NCBI RefSeq assembly: GCF_043290135.1
Contig: NC_134707.1
Coordinates: 73,288,508 to 73,352,507 of the forward strand
Direction: 5' to 3'
Source of the DNA: Rhipicephalus microplus
Lineage: Eukaryota; Arthropoda; Arachnida; Ixodida; Ixodidae
Length of the DNA: 64,000 nt
Within the stretch, counting starts at the first letter, position 1, and each line of letters starts with the position of its first letter. A program made the translations under genes and the position numbers. The notes beneath the pieces were generated by a model that saw only the letters and a list, made by a program, of their open reading frames with translations, was not told the origin of the DNA and made no database searches. Positions 1-10,364 of the stretch are shown piece by piece.

Positions 1-219
1 TTAACGCTTAACCATACATCTCTATGCTAACAACTAACGTTCATCATTAATGTTCAGACAAACCCTTGTTCTCATAGATCTTTGTGGTGCCTGTAATAGT
101 TAATAGTGAGAGTGGAACCAGAAAAAGTGATGTGAAAGCGACAACAGCATGACTCATTCAATGTCGAACTAGGAATAAGGTCGCTTACTCGCGGCATGTT
201 GATGTTCTTGAACAACGCC
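1..219. other. flanking DNA left of the RTE element, nothing recognised
   Basis: Anonymous sequence. No coding or repeat signature is seen before the 10-bp duplication at 220-229. Overlapping reading frames here are short and have no family resemblance. Confidence 0.5.
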
Positions 220-229
220 ACCAGGCCAG
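220..229. repeat. left target-site duplication of the RTE element
   Basis: ACCAGGCCAG occurs here and again at 3428-3437, directly after the GAT-repeat tail. It is perfect over 10 bp. It brackets both the tRNA-like head and the reverse transcriptase frame, so they were inserted as one unit. Confidence 0.75.
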
Positions 230-232
230 GTT

Positions 233-305
233 GCGGCGATGGCGTAGTGGTTAGAGCATCCGCCTCGCATGCAAGAGGTCCGTGGTTCAAATCCCGGTAC
301 CGCGC
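233..305 (+). promoter_or_regulatory. tRNA-like head with pol III A and B boxes
   Basis: The A box TGGCGTAGTGG lies at 240-250 and the B box GGTTCAAATCC at 284-294, spaced as in a tRNA gene. The terminal GCGG and CCGC can pair as part of an acceptor stem. The middle resembles tRNA-Ala (CGC/TGC), but the anticodon arm is imperfect, so this is a tRNA-derived promoter or SINE-like module and not a working tRNA gene. It sits inside the LINE's target duplication, so it may drive pol III transcription of the element or be a captured SINE head. Confidence 0.6.
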
Positions 306-461
306 AGTTCCCAACCGGATTAAAAAAAAAAATCCGCGTGTTGATGGAACTGCATTAAGAGGCCTGGGGTGCGGCCTCACCGGCAAACACCGCCGAGAAC
401 GCACTCCCTCACCAGAGAAGGATTGGCCACCCTGGTGCAGTATCTGGCCACTACCTCCCAC

Positions 462-3401
462 ATGCTTACGTCAAATAACTCACGGCCCTCAGTCCCCAGC
501 AGCTGCGAAGCAACTGACCATGGCGGCGGTCAGATCTGCAACGCAGCAGAGGGTGCTAAGAATCTCTGGATCCGGACAGGCCGCCATTGGAACCTGAACT
601 TGGCAACGTTTAATGCTAGAACCTTATCTAGTGAGGGAAGTCTAGCTGTACTATTCGAGGAGCTAGAGGGTGTTAAATGGGATATAATAGGGCTCAGTGA
701 GGTTAGGAGGACAGATGAGGCCTATACGGTGCTACAGAATGGGCACGTCCTTTGCTACAGGGGCTTGGCAGACAGAAGAGAACTGGGAGTGGGGTTCCTA
801 ATTCACAGAAACATAGCTGGCAACATAGAGGAATACTATAGCATTAATGAAAGGGTGGTAGGTATCGTAATTAAACTGAATAAAAGATACAAGATGAAGG
901 TAGTACAGGCTTACGCGCCTACATCTAGCCATGATGACGCTTCAGTTGAAAGCTTCTATGAAGACGTGGAATCGGCAATGAGTAAGGTAAAAACACAGTA
1001 TACTATAGTGATGGGCGACTTTAATGCAAAGGTAGGGAAGAAGCAGGCTGGAGACCAGGCAGTAGGAGATTATGGCATCGGTACTAGAAACGCCAGAGGA
1101 GAGCTACTAGTAGAATTCGCAGAACGCAATAATTTACGGATTTTGAATACCTTCTACCGAAAACGAGAAAACCGCAAGTGGACATGGAGGAGCCCTAATG
1201 GCGAAAATAAGAACGAAATAGACTTTATAATGAGTGCACAACCTGGAATCGTGCAGGATGTGGAAGTGATTGGCAAGGTACGATGCAGTGACCATAGAAT
1301 AGTACGGTCTCGAATTCGCCTAGACTTGAAGAAGGAACGACAGAAACTGATACGCAAGAAGCCAATCAATCAGCTAGCACTGAGAGGGAAAGTACAGGAA
1401 TTCAGAGTGTCGCTGCAGAACAGGTACTCGGCTCTTAGTGAGGAAACGAACCTTAGCGTAGATACAATGAATGATAATCTAACGAGTATCATTACGGAGT
1501 GTGCAGTGGAAGTTGGAGGCAGGGTAGTTAGACAGGACACTGGCAAGCTTTCCCAGGAAACGAAGAACCTAATTAAGAAGCGTCAAATCATGAAAGTGTC
1601 AAGTACAACAGACAAAATAGAACTGGCAGAGCTTTCGAAGTTGATTAATAGACGTAAGGTATGCGATGTAAGAAGGTATAACATGGAGAGAATTGAACAC
1701 GCTCTGAAAAACGGAGGAAGTGTCAAAGCATTGAAGAGGAAACTTGGGATAGGCAAAAGTCGGATGTATGCACTAAGGGACAAAGAAGGCAAAATAACTA
1801 CCAATATGGATAGGATAGTTAAAATAGCAGAGGAGTTTTACAGAGATCTGTACAGTAGCCGTGACAACCACGGCCTTAATACTATAAGAACTAGCAGTAA
1901 CCCAGATTACACCCCACCAGTAATGATAGAAGAAGTCAGGAAAGCTTTGAAGAGCATGCAAAGGGGCAAAGCTGCTGGTGAGGATCAGGTAACATCAGAT
2001 CTGCTGAAAGATGGAGGACAGATTGTGTTAGAAAAACTAGCCACCCTGTTTACGAGGTGTCTCCTGACGGGAAGAGTACCAGAGTCTTGGAAGAACGCTA
2101 ACATCATCTTAATACATAAGAAAGGAGATGACAAGGACTTGAAGAATTACAGGCCGATCAGCTTGCTCTCTGTAGTATACAAGCTATTTACAAAGGTAAT
2201 TGCTAACAGAGTAAAGAAAACATTAGAATTCAATCAACCAAAGGAACAAGCAGGATTTCGAACAGGCTACTCAACAATTGACCACATTCATACTATCAAT
2301 CAGGTAATAGAGAAATGCTCAGAGTATAACCAACCCCTATACATAGCCTTCATAGATTACGAGAAAGCGTTTGATTCAGTAGAAATATCAGCCGTCATGC
2401 AAACACTGCGGAATCAGCGCGTAGATGAAGTATATATAAACATTCTGGAAGAAATCTACAGGGGATCAACTGCTACCATAGTGCTTCATAAAGAAAGCAA
2501 CAGAATACCAATCAAGAAGGGTGTAAGGCAGGGGGACACAATTTCCCCAATGCTATTTACCGCGTGCTTACAGGAGGTTTTCAGAAGCCTAGAATGGGAA
2601 CAGTTAGGGATAAGAGTCAATGGAGAATACCTTAGTAACCTGCGCTTCGCCGATGACATTGCATTGCTGAGTAACTCGGGGGACGAATTGCAACTCATGA
2701 TTACGGAGCTAGACAAGGAGAGCAGAAAGGTGGGTCTTAAAATTAATCTGCAGAAAACGAAAGTAATGTACAACAACCTCGGCAAGGAGCAGCGCTTCGA
2801 GATAGGTAATAGTGCACTTGAAGTTGTAAAAGACTATGTCTACTTAGGGCAGGTAATAACCGCAGAGCCGAACCACGAGACTGAAGTAACTAGAAGAATA
2901 AGAATGGGGTGGAGCACATTTGGCAAGCACTCTCAAATTATGACAGGTAGTTTGCCACTATCCCTCAAGAGGAAGGTATATAACAGCTGTATCTTGCCGG
3001 TACTTAGCTACGGAGCAGAAACCTGGAGACTTACAAAGAGGGTTCAGCTTAAATTGAGGACGACGCAGCGAGCAATGGAAAGAAAAATGGTAGGTGTAAC
3101 CTTAAGAGACAAGAAGAGAGCAGAGTGGATTAGGGAACAAACGGGGGTTAAGGATATCATAGCTGAAATCAAGAAGAAGAAATGGACATGGGCAGGGCAT
3201 GTAGCGCGTAGACAGGATAACCGCTGGTCATTAAGGGTAACTGACTGGATTCCCAGAGAAGGGAAGCGGGTTAGGGGGAGACAGAAGGTTAGGTGGGCAG
3301 ATGAGATTAAGAAGTTTGCGGGTATAAATTGGCAGCAGCAAGCACAGGACCGGGTTAACTGGCGGAACATGGGAGAGGCCTTTGTCCTGCAGTGGACGTA
3401 G
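462..3401 (+). CDS. RTE endonuclease-reverse transcriptase polyprotein, intact
   Basis: Target-primed retrotransposition protein, about 979 residues from the first in-frame ATG at 462; the frame is open upstream to 369. The N-terminal apurinic-like endonuclease (EEP fold) starts at NARTL near 615 and has SEVRR, GDFNAKVG (near 1015), NEIDFI (near 1215) and SDHRIV (near 1290). The reverse transcriptase follows, with NYRPISLLSVVYKL (near 2147), FIDYEKAFDSV (near 2350), VRQGDTISPMLF (near 2523) and the catalytic FADDIALL (near 2647). The C-terminal part carries the WAGHVARR and RGRQKVRWADEI stretches common in RTE proteins. No RNase H and no separate ORF1 are present, which fits RTE. All catalytic motifs look intact and there are no internal stops, so the copy may be competent. 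Confidence 0.9.
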   Translation: MLTSNNSRPSVPSSCEATDHGGGQICNAAEGAKNLWIRTGRHWNLNLATFNARTLSSEGSLAVLFEELEGVKWDIIGLSEVRRTDEAYTVLQNGHVLCYRGLADRRELGVGFLIHRNIAGNIEEYYSINERVVGIVIKLNKRYKMKVVQAYAPTSSHDDASVESFYEDVESAMSKVKTQYTIVMGDFNAKVGKKQAGDQAVGDYGIGTRNARGELLVEFAERNNLRILNTFYRKRENRKWTWRSPNGENKNEIDFIMSAQPGIVQDVEVIGKVRCSDHRIVRSRIRLDLKKERQKLIRKKPINQLALRGKVQEFRVSLQNRYSALSEETNLSVDTMNDNLTSIITECAVEVGGRVVRQDTGKLSQETKNLIKKRQIMKVSSTTDKIELAELSKLINRRKVCDVRRYNMERIEHALKNGGSVKALKRKLGIGKSRMYALRDKEGKITTNMDRIVKIAEEFYRDLYSSRDNHGLNTIRTSSNPDYTPPVMIEEVRKALKSMQRGKAAGEDQVTSDLLKDGGQIVLEKLATLFTRCLLTGRVPESWKNANIILIHKKGDDKDLKNYRPISLLSVVYKLFTKVIANRVKKTLEFNQPKEQAGFRTGYSTIDHIHTINQVIEKCSEYNQPLYIAFIDYEKAFDSVEISAVMQTLRNQRVDEVYINILEEIYRGSTATIVLHKESNRIPIKKGVRQGDTISPMLFTACLQEVFRSLEWEQLGIRVNGEYLSNLRFADDIALLSNSGDELQLMITELDKESRKVGLKINLQKTKVMYNNLGKEQRFEIGNSALEVVKDYVYLGQVITAEPNHETEVTRRIRMGWSTFGKHSQIMTGSLPLSLKRKVYNSCILPVLSYGAETWRLTKRVQLKLRTTQRAMERKMVGVTLRDKKRAEWIREQTGVKDIIAEIKKKKWTWAGHVARRQDNRWSLRVTDWIPREGKRVRGRQKVRWADEIKKFAGINWQQQAQDRVNWRNMGEAFVLQWT

Positions 3402-3427
3402 TCAGGCTGATGATGATGATGATGATG

Positions 3428-3437
3428 ACCAGGCCAG
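3428..3437. repeat. right target-site duplication of the RTE element
   Basis: A second copy of the 10-bp sequence found at 220-229, lying directly after the GAT tail. Confidence 0.75.
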
Positions 3438-4679
3438 AAGGAAACACTACATGCGTCTCGTCTTCTCTTTGGCCGGACACAATTGTTCGCGGGGCGAGCA
3501 TAAGTGGGGAACGTGAAGTTAAAGGGAGACGACGTGGGTTGGCGTTCCGCTATCTTTTTTGGATGAGTGGATGCTATGAGCTATTCCGACGCTTCTGATG
3601 AGTCGCCATCTTGGGGTGTGTTAAGCCATTGACAAAATTACACTTCTATTGTATACAGCGCGATTGGGACAGACGCTTAGCAACGATGTGGTGAAGTAAC
3701 TAATTGCGGGTGCCACAGTAATGATGCGTTTTCCCACTTAACCAAGAATGATGCGAGAGAACACTGGTAGACAGAAAAGGCGTATTTTCAAGACTTGCAC
3801 ACCATGTTTATACGAAGCAGTGGAGAACGTGCCCGGCAGCAGTTGTCACTAATCCCGAGATCATGTGTACAACTCCCACTAACGAAACGTTTTGTCTTAT
3901 GATCGTTCGTGTTTTTTAACGACCTTTCCGTGACGGATATACGTCACTGCAGTCTTGGTAGACCCAGGCTTAAAACATTGTCGTAGTTGTATTGTAGTAA
4001 CAGTCCGACAACTGTAGGCAGAAACAGAATAGACGGAAAAGTGCGCTGGATGTCAACTGAATTTTTTTGATGGTTAATTTTAATAAAAGAAACTTTTTGA
4101 AAACAAATTGAGAACAAAAATTGAAATAGAGATTTTAGAAGCATTCTTTATTAGGAAGGCCGTGGAATAATGCATAGATACACCATTACTTCTCAATTGC
4201 ACGAGAGAGCATTCTTTTCTCAGTCAAGAATATTGTTTCATGGTCCCACTTGTGTCATCGCACATGAGCACTGTTCTTGCCCTCTGTATGAAAGTGTTAG
4301 CAAGAACTTCAATAGGATAACGTTGACAGTCAGTGCTCTTCCCAATCAATTTTGTCCCCTCTTCTAGTTGTTGCGCTGTTATTAAAATACAACCACAATG
4401 AACCTACTCACCCAAATGAAGCTCTTGTTGAAAATACTTTCGTGTAAAATAATGTTTTCTTAATAGCAATTATCAACGTGTAATTTCGCTTACGTTGCGC
4501 GGATGACACTAAGGTGCTGCATGTATTTAAATAGGTAATGACCATCAATCTAAGCAATTAAACCCCCCCCCCCCATAAAGTACTTCTACAATTCCGGCAT
4601 GAGGTCAATACGAGCATAATACGATGCTCCTGAAAGCAAATTTGAGTGCTGACACCACCACCAAGGCAACATATCTTGA
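3438..4679. other. non-coding DNA upstream of the first recognised exon
   Basis: No exon-like segment with a signal peptide and a phase-1 donor could be found here, although the gene model needs one upstream of 4897. There is a run of ten C at 4563-4573 and otherwise AT-rich anonymous sequence. It is either intron or 5' flank of the mucin/GH18 gene. Confidence 0.5.
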
Positions 4680-4812
4680 ATAGACAGAGAGGAAGAGAGA
4701 GAGAGAAAACTTTATTCGATATGGCAAGTTTTACAGGAATTATATTCTCTCCCCTAGACGGCAGCTAAGAATTCTTGGGCCCTACTAGCATCTTCGGCTT
4801 GCCCGATCACTT
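4680..4812 (-). mobile_element. probable 3' end of a truncated LINE
   Basis: Read on the minus strand, an AATAAA (near 4712) is followed at once by a CTCT-rich simple repeat (4683-4706), like a LINE 3' UTR and tail. No coding part is present and no target duplication was found. It ends about 85 bp before the acceptor of the first recognised exon. Confidence 0.35.
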
Positions 4813-4896
4813 CGAAATAATATATTTTCATGGGTCTTTTTCTTGTAGAGAGTTTCCTCGCTAAGCACTGTCACCCTCTTTTGTATTTGTATTCAG

Positions 4897-5670
4897 ATGA
4901 GCATGAGACGACAGTGCTAGACGAAAATCTCGAAATAAGTGGTGGGAATGAAGACACGGTAACGACAACCGAAACTGAGAAAATCCCCGCGGATTCTACC
5001 AAGAAATCGCCCACGAGTAAGAAACCCGTGGTGACTACGGCAGTCCTTAAACCCACATCGACGCTTCCGCCAGTCACTACTACTCCTGCGACCACAACAA
5101 CACCAGAGACCACAAGTACCCGCAGAACCACCGTAACCCCGGTGACCACGACTACCCGGAGAACTAGTACAACGGCGACCACGAGTACACTGAGGACAAC
5201 GAGGACCTCGAGGACCACACGTACCCCGAGGACAACACGTACCCCGAGGACCACAAGTACTCCTTCTACCACAACTACTTTCACTACCAGAACTACACCG
5301 AGGACAACTACAATCGCGACCACAACTACCCGTGCGACCACAACTACCCGTCCGACCACAAGTACCCGTGCGACCACAACTACTCATGCGACCACAACAA
5401 CTCGTGCGACCACAACTACCCGTACGGCCACCACAACACTGCCGACTACGAGGACATCGACTACCACCAGAACTCGGGCCACCACTAGGGCCCTGAACAC
5501 CAGGTCAAAATCGACGACGACCTCGACTACCACCAGAACTCGGGCCACCACTAGGGCCCTGAGCACCAAGTCAAAATCGACGACGACCTCGACTACCACC
5601 AGAACTCGGGCCACCACTAGAGCACTGAGCACCAAGTCAAAACCGACGACGACAGGCACCCCTGCTCCAG
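4897..5670 (+). CDS. mucin/GH18 gene, first recognised exon: Thr-rich mucin-like stalk
   Basis: The acceptor follows a pyrimidine-rich stretch ending TTGTATTCAG (4887-4896), and the donor is CTCCAG|GTAGG at 5671. The exon begins in phase 1, so its first codon needs a base from an upstream exon not seen here. It codes for an acidic start (EHETTVLDENLEI), a Lys-rich patch (TKKSPTSKKP), then about 200 residues dominated by Thr with Pro, Arg and Ser in TTTTR and RTTRTP patterns, ending with near-exact copies of a 22-residue unit. Such regions are usually heavily O-glycosylated. The Arg content is high for a mucin, so the stalk would be basic as well as glycosylated. Long minus-strand frames over this exon are shadows of the ACG/ACC codon repeats. 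It ends in phase 1, matching the next exon. Confidence 0.75.
5455..5645 (+). repeat. 66-bp tandem repeat inside the mucin-like exon
   Basis: About three copies of a 66-bp unit that codes for a 22-residue block rich in Thr with RTRATTRALSTK at its end. The copies are nearly identical at the DNA level, which suggests recent unequal exchange or slippage. Repeat number probably varies between individuals. Confidence 0.75.
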
Positions 5671-8600
5671 GTAGGCCAACAGCATCTAGTGAAACCAATA
5701 ACTATAAAAAAAGGCAAAACAAGCTTCCACTTTCTGCCATGTTTTCTGCATGTAACTACACTTGTCAATGTGATCAAGTCGACTCGTTTTAATTATGAAA
5801 AAAGCGTGGCCGGCATTTACCTAAAAATATTTGTTTTATTTACTGAGCATTTTGCCTGTCCTGAAAAAGCTAATGCTGTCGCATAACAATAGTTCCGCAT
5901 TTGATGGCCGTATTTTTGATACCCGTGAGTCAATTAGCTTCATTATAAAGATATGTATTCCTCGTTTTTCACAGAGCGTTGTAGAAACCAGCTGTTGTGC
6001 CCGTAGTCCTTTCACCTGTTTTAAGCAAGTATTCTTATTAACCATTATAGAAACACAGCCAGCCTTTAGAACCCATATTCTACCGTTAAAAGTGCTTGCT
6101 TTGTCTTCTTTTGTTTTGGTGTTCTTATATCTTGTAGTTTGGGCCGTCTTGAGGTGGTCGGGCGTCACTCCTTGCTCAGTATGTAATGGCAAAAAAGAAA
6201 AAAAAAATGGGAGAGGGGGGATGGTGGTGCACGGGCTTGTTGTGCCTTTCTAAAGCTACGCAACTGAACTCAAACTGATTCCACTCCAAGCTTTCGGTAG
6301 GAGGCGCCTATACTAAACTGGAGCTTCGCAAAATTGTGAAGGGACCTGAATGTAAACATTCGACAGATATTTGTCTGGTTGGGTATGAAAACTGGTAAAC
6401 TGGAAAACTGGGAAACTTGGAAATGAACTGCAAGTTACGGTGAATTATCTTTGGCGCTGTGTCACGCTAGCTACTTTCCAAGATGGATAAAATCGCACAT
6501 GATTGATTTCTTTAAGACTGCGGTCGTGCTATTTCCAAATAACTGTTTATTTCACGTGTGGGGGCATTGAGCTGCCTACAAAAAACACTCTCACGATTTC
6601 GACCCAAAGTTCATTACTGTTTTGCCTTTGAAATGCGGAGACTGCGATGCAAGGATATCACCACAATTTCGCCATTGAAACATGCACACTGCAATGCAAG
6701 GATGTCACGAGCGTTCCATTCATAACGGGAAGTATTCTTTGCAATGCGCCACCATTCCCTCTCAGGGATCGTCGAAAAACCAGATTCACCACACACTCTC
6801 ACATAAAAATGTGCTTTTCAACTGGGCAAAAAAAACGTCCATATATCTAAGTAGTTAAGGGTGGTATTGTATTCCAAAGGGTAATAATTACCCATTCTTA
6901 TTACTATGCATACCCCTCACATGAGCGGCCCTTTTTCATAGTGACGTGTAAAGAAGAATGCCCGCTTTTGGCGACTTCTTTTCCGCGATTAGACGACATT
7001 GGCTGAAAAGTGAGTGGAAACCTTGGTCGCTGCCACAAGAATTTTGAGCTCAAGTCTCAGCGAACAGCCACTGCTGCACAGGTGCGAAGAGCCGAGAAAC
7101 ACAAACCAGCCTGCGCCTCGCCAAGTGATGACTCAGTGAGCAGGTGTAAAATGTAGGCGGCGAAAACAGAAGCCCAACATCGTTAAAGCTCAGACCACTG
7201 TGACTGTGTTAGCATCATCAAGTCAATCCTAAACTCAACGCAATACGTAGCGAAACAATGCGAAAGGACACGACAGTAAAGAGCCATACACATCATGTAG
7301 CGCTGTCGGCAATAGGTGTTTATTGCGTCGACGAACGTAAATACGTGTTCATCTGCGCAACAGCCCTCGTTTATGTATAATCAAGAATAGAAAAAAACGA
7401 AGCAAAACATACAATTGGACAACAACGCAACAAGCTTTGGGCACACGGCGATAAAGGGTAACTGGTGTAACAGCAGAAAGGTACGCAACATACTTGTTCG
7501 GTAATAAAACAGAAGGAGTGATTACACATCTGTCGTTTGATAGGGCAATCTTGTGTGTGCCTTTAATGTCTCGGTTTTTTGCACTGCGTCCCTGCAAGAT
7601 GTTCAAGCAGCTAGCCAACAAGTGTATTGACTCCACGGAAAGCAAGCGCTAGCGGCGCGAAAAATTGGGCTAATCGGTATAGGTCCTGCTGATGGTATTG
7701 TGCCTATACTTGGTAGTGTTGGCTAGTTAACGCTATCCAGTCAACTTTGCGTGACTAATCTAACCATTGTGCGTGAGGAGGCAGCTGTCGCGAATCGTAA
7801 ACAGCACCAAAATAACTTAACCACCTCTTCCGTGCTCGAAAATCCAATCACAGTATAACAGCATCTAATCGTCATTATATTTTACCGCACACCGCATGCC
7901 ATTAAAACTACACAATGCAACACTTCCCACATTGTAATAACAGAAATCATAGCAGCAGCAGCAGCAACAGCAACATAATAATAACGTTACCACGTTAATC
8001 GATGTGGGTGGGCGCGCTACGCACTTCCCGCGGTTTCACTTTTCACTTTAGTTCTCGTATTTAAACGCGAAAATCTTGGTCTTTTTGTTGGTGTCTGTTC
8101 AACGATTCAGCCACACGGCGAAGCCTACCCATATTGATTTTGTGGCTTTGTTGATACTTGTGAACATTGTCCATCAGAAAGTAAATATTATGAATTTTTA
8201 GGCCCAACATCAACACGTAAGTGTCAAGCAGTGTGTCACTTTATTTATAAAATGCATATTATGCAATTCTACAGCCCGAAGTGTTGACAATGCTGTCCTG
8301 GTAATGCGGCGCTGTGAAAGAAACTGCAGGCATTTTTTACGTTACGCTGAAAAAACATGGCTGATAACCCTATATACAATAAGGTATAACACTATAGTTG
8401 AACATGTCTTCACAGAGGTAGTTGAGCGTTTATTGTTCCCTTTTTCAACAATAGGTTAGAGTAGCGAATTGCAAGGTCATGTTAAGAACAGCAGGCAGCT
8501 TGAAACTTGCAGCGCACAACTGAAGCAGAAAGCACACACGAAATCGACAGACACTAAAAGAGCGCGGACCAACAACTTTATTAGCTCGACGCTTAAAGCG

Positions 8601-9499
8601 CGTTCTTCAAAGAGAAAGACAGATGCACGAAACTGCAGCACTAGTATACAGAGAACAAGCTCAAGCAACTGTCACGATTCTTCTATTGTCGTGGGGCAGC
8701 AAGGCGCTCCCTTCGTAAACGCGGCAGTGGCACCAAGCGAAGTGAACTTTGTCCTCTTCAGAATTACGAATCTGATAAGCTGCCATGCAGGAGAGACCCC
8801 ACTCCGCGGAAGCAGCGCTTCGTAAAGCCAACGACGTTGAGAGCGCGCCCAACGCTGCCCAACGTTAAAGTTCCAGTGACTTTGCCCAATGTGAGCCTAT
8901 CGCGCCATTTCGCGGCTGATGACAAAAACGCACTAAAGTTTCAAAGCTCTGAGGGCCACTGCACGGTGTATGGTGTATTTATACTTTTTGCCTTTAGCAC
9001 TCCCAACGTACGCTCTGTGACGTAGTGGTTAGCGCCGGGCGTAGCAAACAGACAGGTACCAGGTTCGTGTCCACGCGACAAGTTCTTTCCTTCTAATTTT
9101 CTTTCTTTGCAGTCTGTTAGTGTGAATTTTACAATGTCATGTCCGTCACGGAAATACGTCAGTAGAAATACGTCAGTAAAGATTTTTGACATGAAACAGT
9201 TACGTGCGGTAATTGAGAGGTTCTACCATAAACGACCCGGTGCTAGCTCCTACCAGTGCATCTGCGCTCTAAAAGCGCTCCTTTTTTCATATTACTGGCA
9301 CATGGCGCGCCGTTTCACTCGTCGCCTCTAGGCAGAAGGCTGTCGTTTTTTGGTGTCTTATGCACCGAAGCATGAATGTACGCGGCCACTTTTTTTACTT
9401 GCCGGAAAGGCCTTTGAAGTAGTTCCGTAAGATATCGCGTTGGTACTATTTTCCATTAGGCATTACGATCCAAAATATCCAAGTTTTGTTATTTCACAG
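5671..9499 (+). other. intron 1 of the mucin/GH18 gene (3.8 kb)
   Basis: The donor GTAGGC at 5671 and acceptor ATTTCACAG at 9491-9499 are both in phase 1. The intron holds a CAG/CAA-rich microsatellite (about 7953-7982) and a tRNA-like segment near 9020. The rest is AT-rich anonymous sequence with no exon-like frame that I would trust. Confidence 0.6.
9018..9090 (+). repeat. tRNA-like SINE fragment
   Basis: The A-box-like GACGTAGTGGTTAGCGC (9019-9035) and B-box-like AGGTTCGTGTCC (9061-9072) have tRNA spacing. The anticodon arm does not pair well, so it is a tRNA-derived repeat and not a tRNA gene. Confidence 0.4.
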
Positions 9500-9737
9500 A
9501 GGCGGCACCAGCGCCTCCAGGTACCATGGTCTGTGTAGTCTCCTCCAAGATACGCGCGGAGGTGTCTTCATACCCGCCTGACGGCCTGTGTGGCCTACTC
9601 TTCTTCGAGTCCTTCTACAAAGACAAACGTAACATCCTTGCTGAAGGCTTCAGGAGACTTCAGCCGAACGCACGCTTCTTCCTGGGTCAGGCGCAGATAG
9701 CAAGGAGGACGAAGTACGGTGCCTCTTTCGCCTTTCC
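9500..9737 (+). CDS. mucin/GH18 gene, second recognised exon: start of the GH18-like barrel
   Basis: The acceptor is TTTCACAG (9492-9499) and the donor CCTTTCC|GTAAGT at 9738. Phase 1 in and phase 2 out. Codes for a short Ala/Pro linker (AAPAPPGT) that closes the mucin stalk, then MVCVVSSKIR, YPPDGLCGLLFFESFYKD, FFLGQAQIARRTKYGASFAF. The spacing VCVV ... GLC..LFF resembles the first strand of GH18 domains, where a Cys pair often links the start of the barrel. The strong donor and the phase match with both neighbours support the exon. Confidence 0.75.
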
Positions 9738-10110
9738 GTAAGTGCGCACTTGCGCCGGTTATTGTTGCGTAAGCGTGTGAAGTAAAACTGAATAGCGAAT
9801 GAGATAGAACCATTCAAACTCAAGGGAACAGGACACGCGCTAGTATAACAAGTGCAATTTATTGGAAAGAATGCGTGTACACACAAAAAAACATGTGTCA
9901 TGCAAGATTAATTTTGCGTGGCGCCTGGTTTTTGTGCGTATAGGCATTCCTTCCAATACATTTTCATTGTATGAACCAGCGCGTGTAATTTCTCTTCTTT
10001 TGTGTTATTAATGTGTGCTACCCAATGATGAATTCTTTCGTGTGGTCTTCGGGAAAATAGCCCCCGTATTCACAAACACTCCTCGACTCGACTTTCACCC
10101 TTCACTTGAC

Positions 10111-10364
10111 GCCCCGCCGCGGTGGTCTAGTGGCTAAGGTACTCGGCTGCTGACCCGCAGGTCGCGGGTTCAAATCCCGGCTGCGGCGGCTGCGTTTCCG
10201 ATGGAGGCGGAAATGGTGAGGCCCGTGTGCTCAGATTTGGGTGCACGTTAAAGAACCCCAGGTGGTCAAAATTTCCGGAGCCCTCCACTACGGCGTCTCT
10301 CATAATCATATGGTGGTTTTGGGACGTTAAACCCCACAAATCAATCAATCAATCAATCAATCAA
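10111..10364 (+). mobile_element. Ruka: Ruka-like tRNA-derived SINE, full length
   Basis: The head CCGCGGTGGTCTAGTGGCTA carries the A box, and GGTTCAAATCCCGG the B box. A body with TTAAAGAACCCCAGGTGGTC follows, and the tail is (TCAA)n at about 10341-10364. A 13-bp target duplication with one mismatch flanks it (CCCTTCACTTGAC at 10098-10110, CCCTTCACATGAC at 10365-10377). The name is from memory of a published ixodid tick SINE and was not checked by search. Confidence 0.85.

Larger units (their letters stand above)
230..3427 (+). mobile_element. full-length RTE-clade LINE with tRNA-like head and (GAT)n tail
   Basis: A 3.2-kb non-LTR retrotransposon. In order it has a tRNA-like segment (233-305), a 5' leader with a short A-run (about 322-332), one frame coding for endonuclease plus reverse transcriptase (462-3401), almost no 3' UTR, and a tail of GAT repeats (about 3408-3427). 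A perfect 10-bp duplication flanks it. The single frame, the short 3' end and the trinucleotide tail are typical of the RTE clade. The frame carries no stop codon or frameshift, so the insertion is probably young. A 5'-truncated relative lies at 13331-13769 on the opposite strand. The clade is assigned from motifs only; a phylogeny of the RT domain would settle it. Confidence 0.85.

Noticed and set aside
233..305. A functional tRNA-Ala gene
   Set aside because: The boxes are good but the anticodon stem is imperfect and the segment lies inside the RTE element's target duplication.
3392..3598. A small + strand frame beginning at the RTE tail
   Set aside because: It starts in the GAT repeat and crosses the target duplication, so it is a chance frame.
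4871..5698. Long minus-strand frames rich in Val and Arg over the mucin exon
   Set aside because: They are reverse-complement shadows of Thr/Arg codon repeats. The + strand frame has splice borders and phase agreement with the next exon.
10111..10190. tRNA genes at the heads of Ruka-like SINEs
   Set aside because: The same head recurs with a shared body and TCAA tail and target duplications, so these are SINEs.
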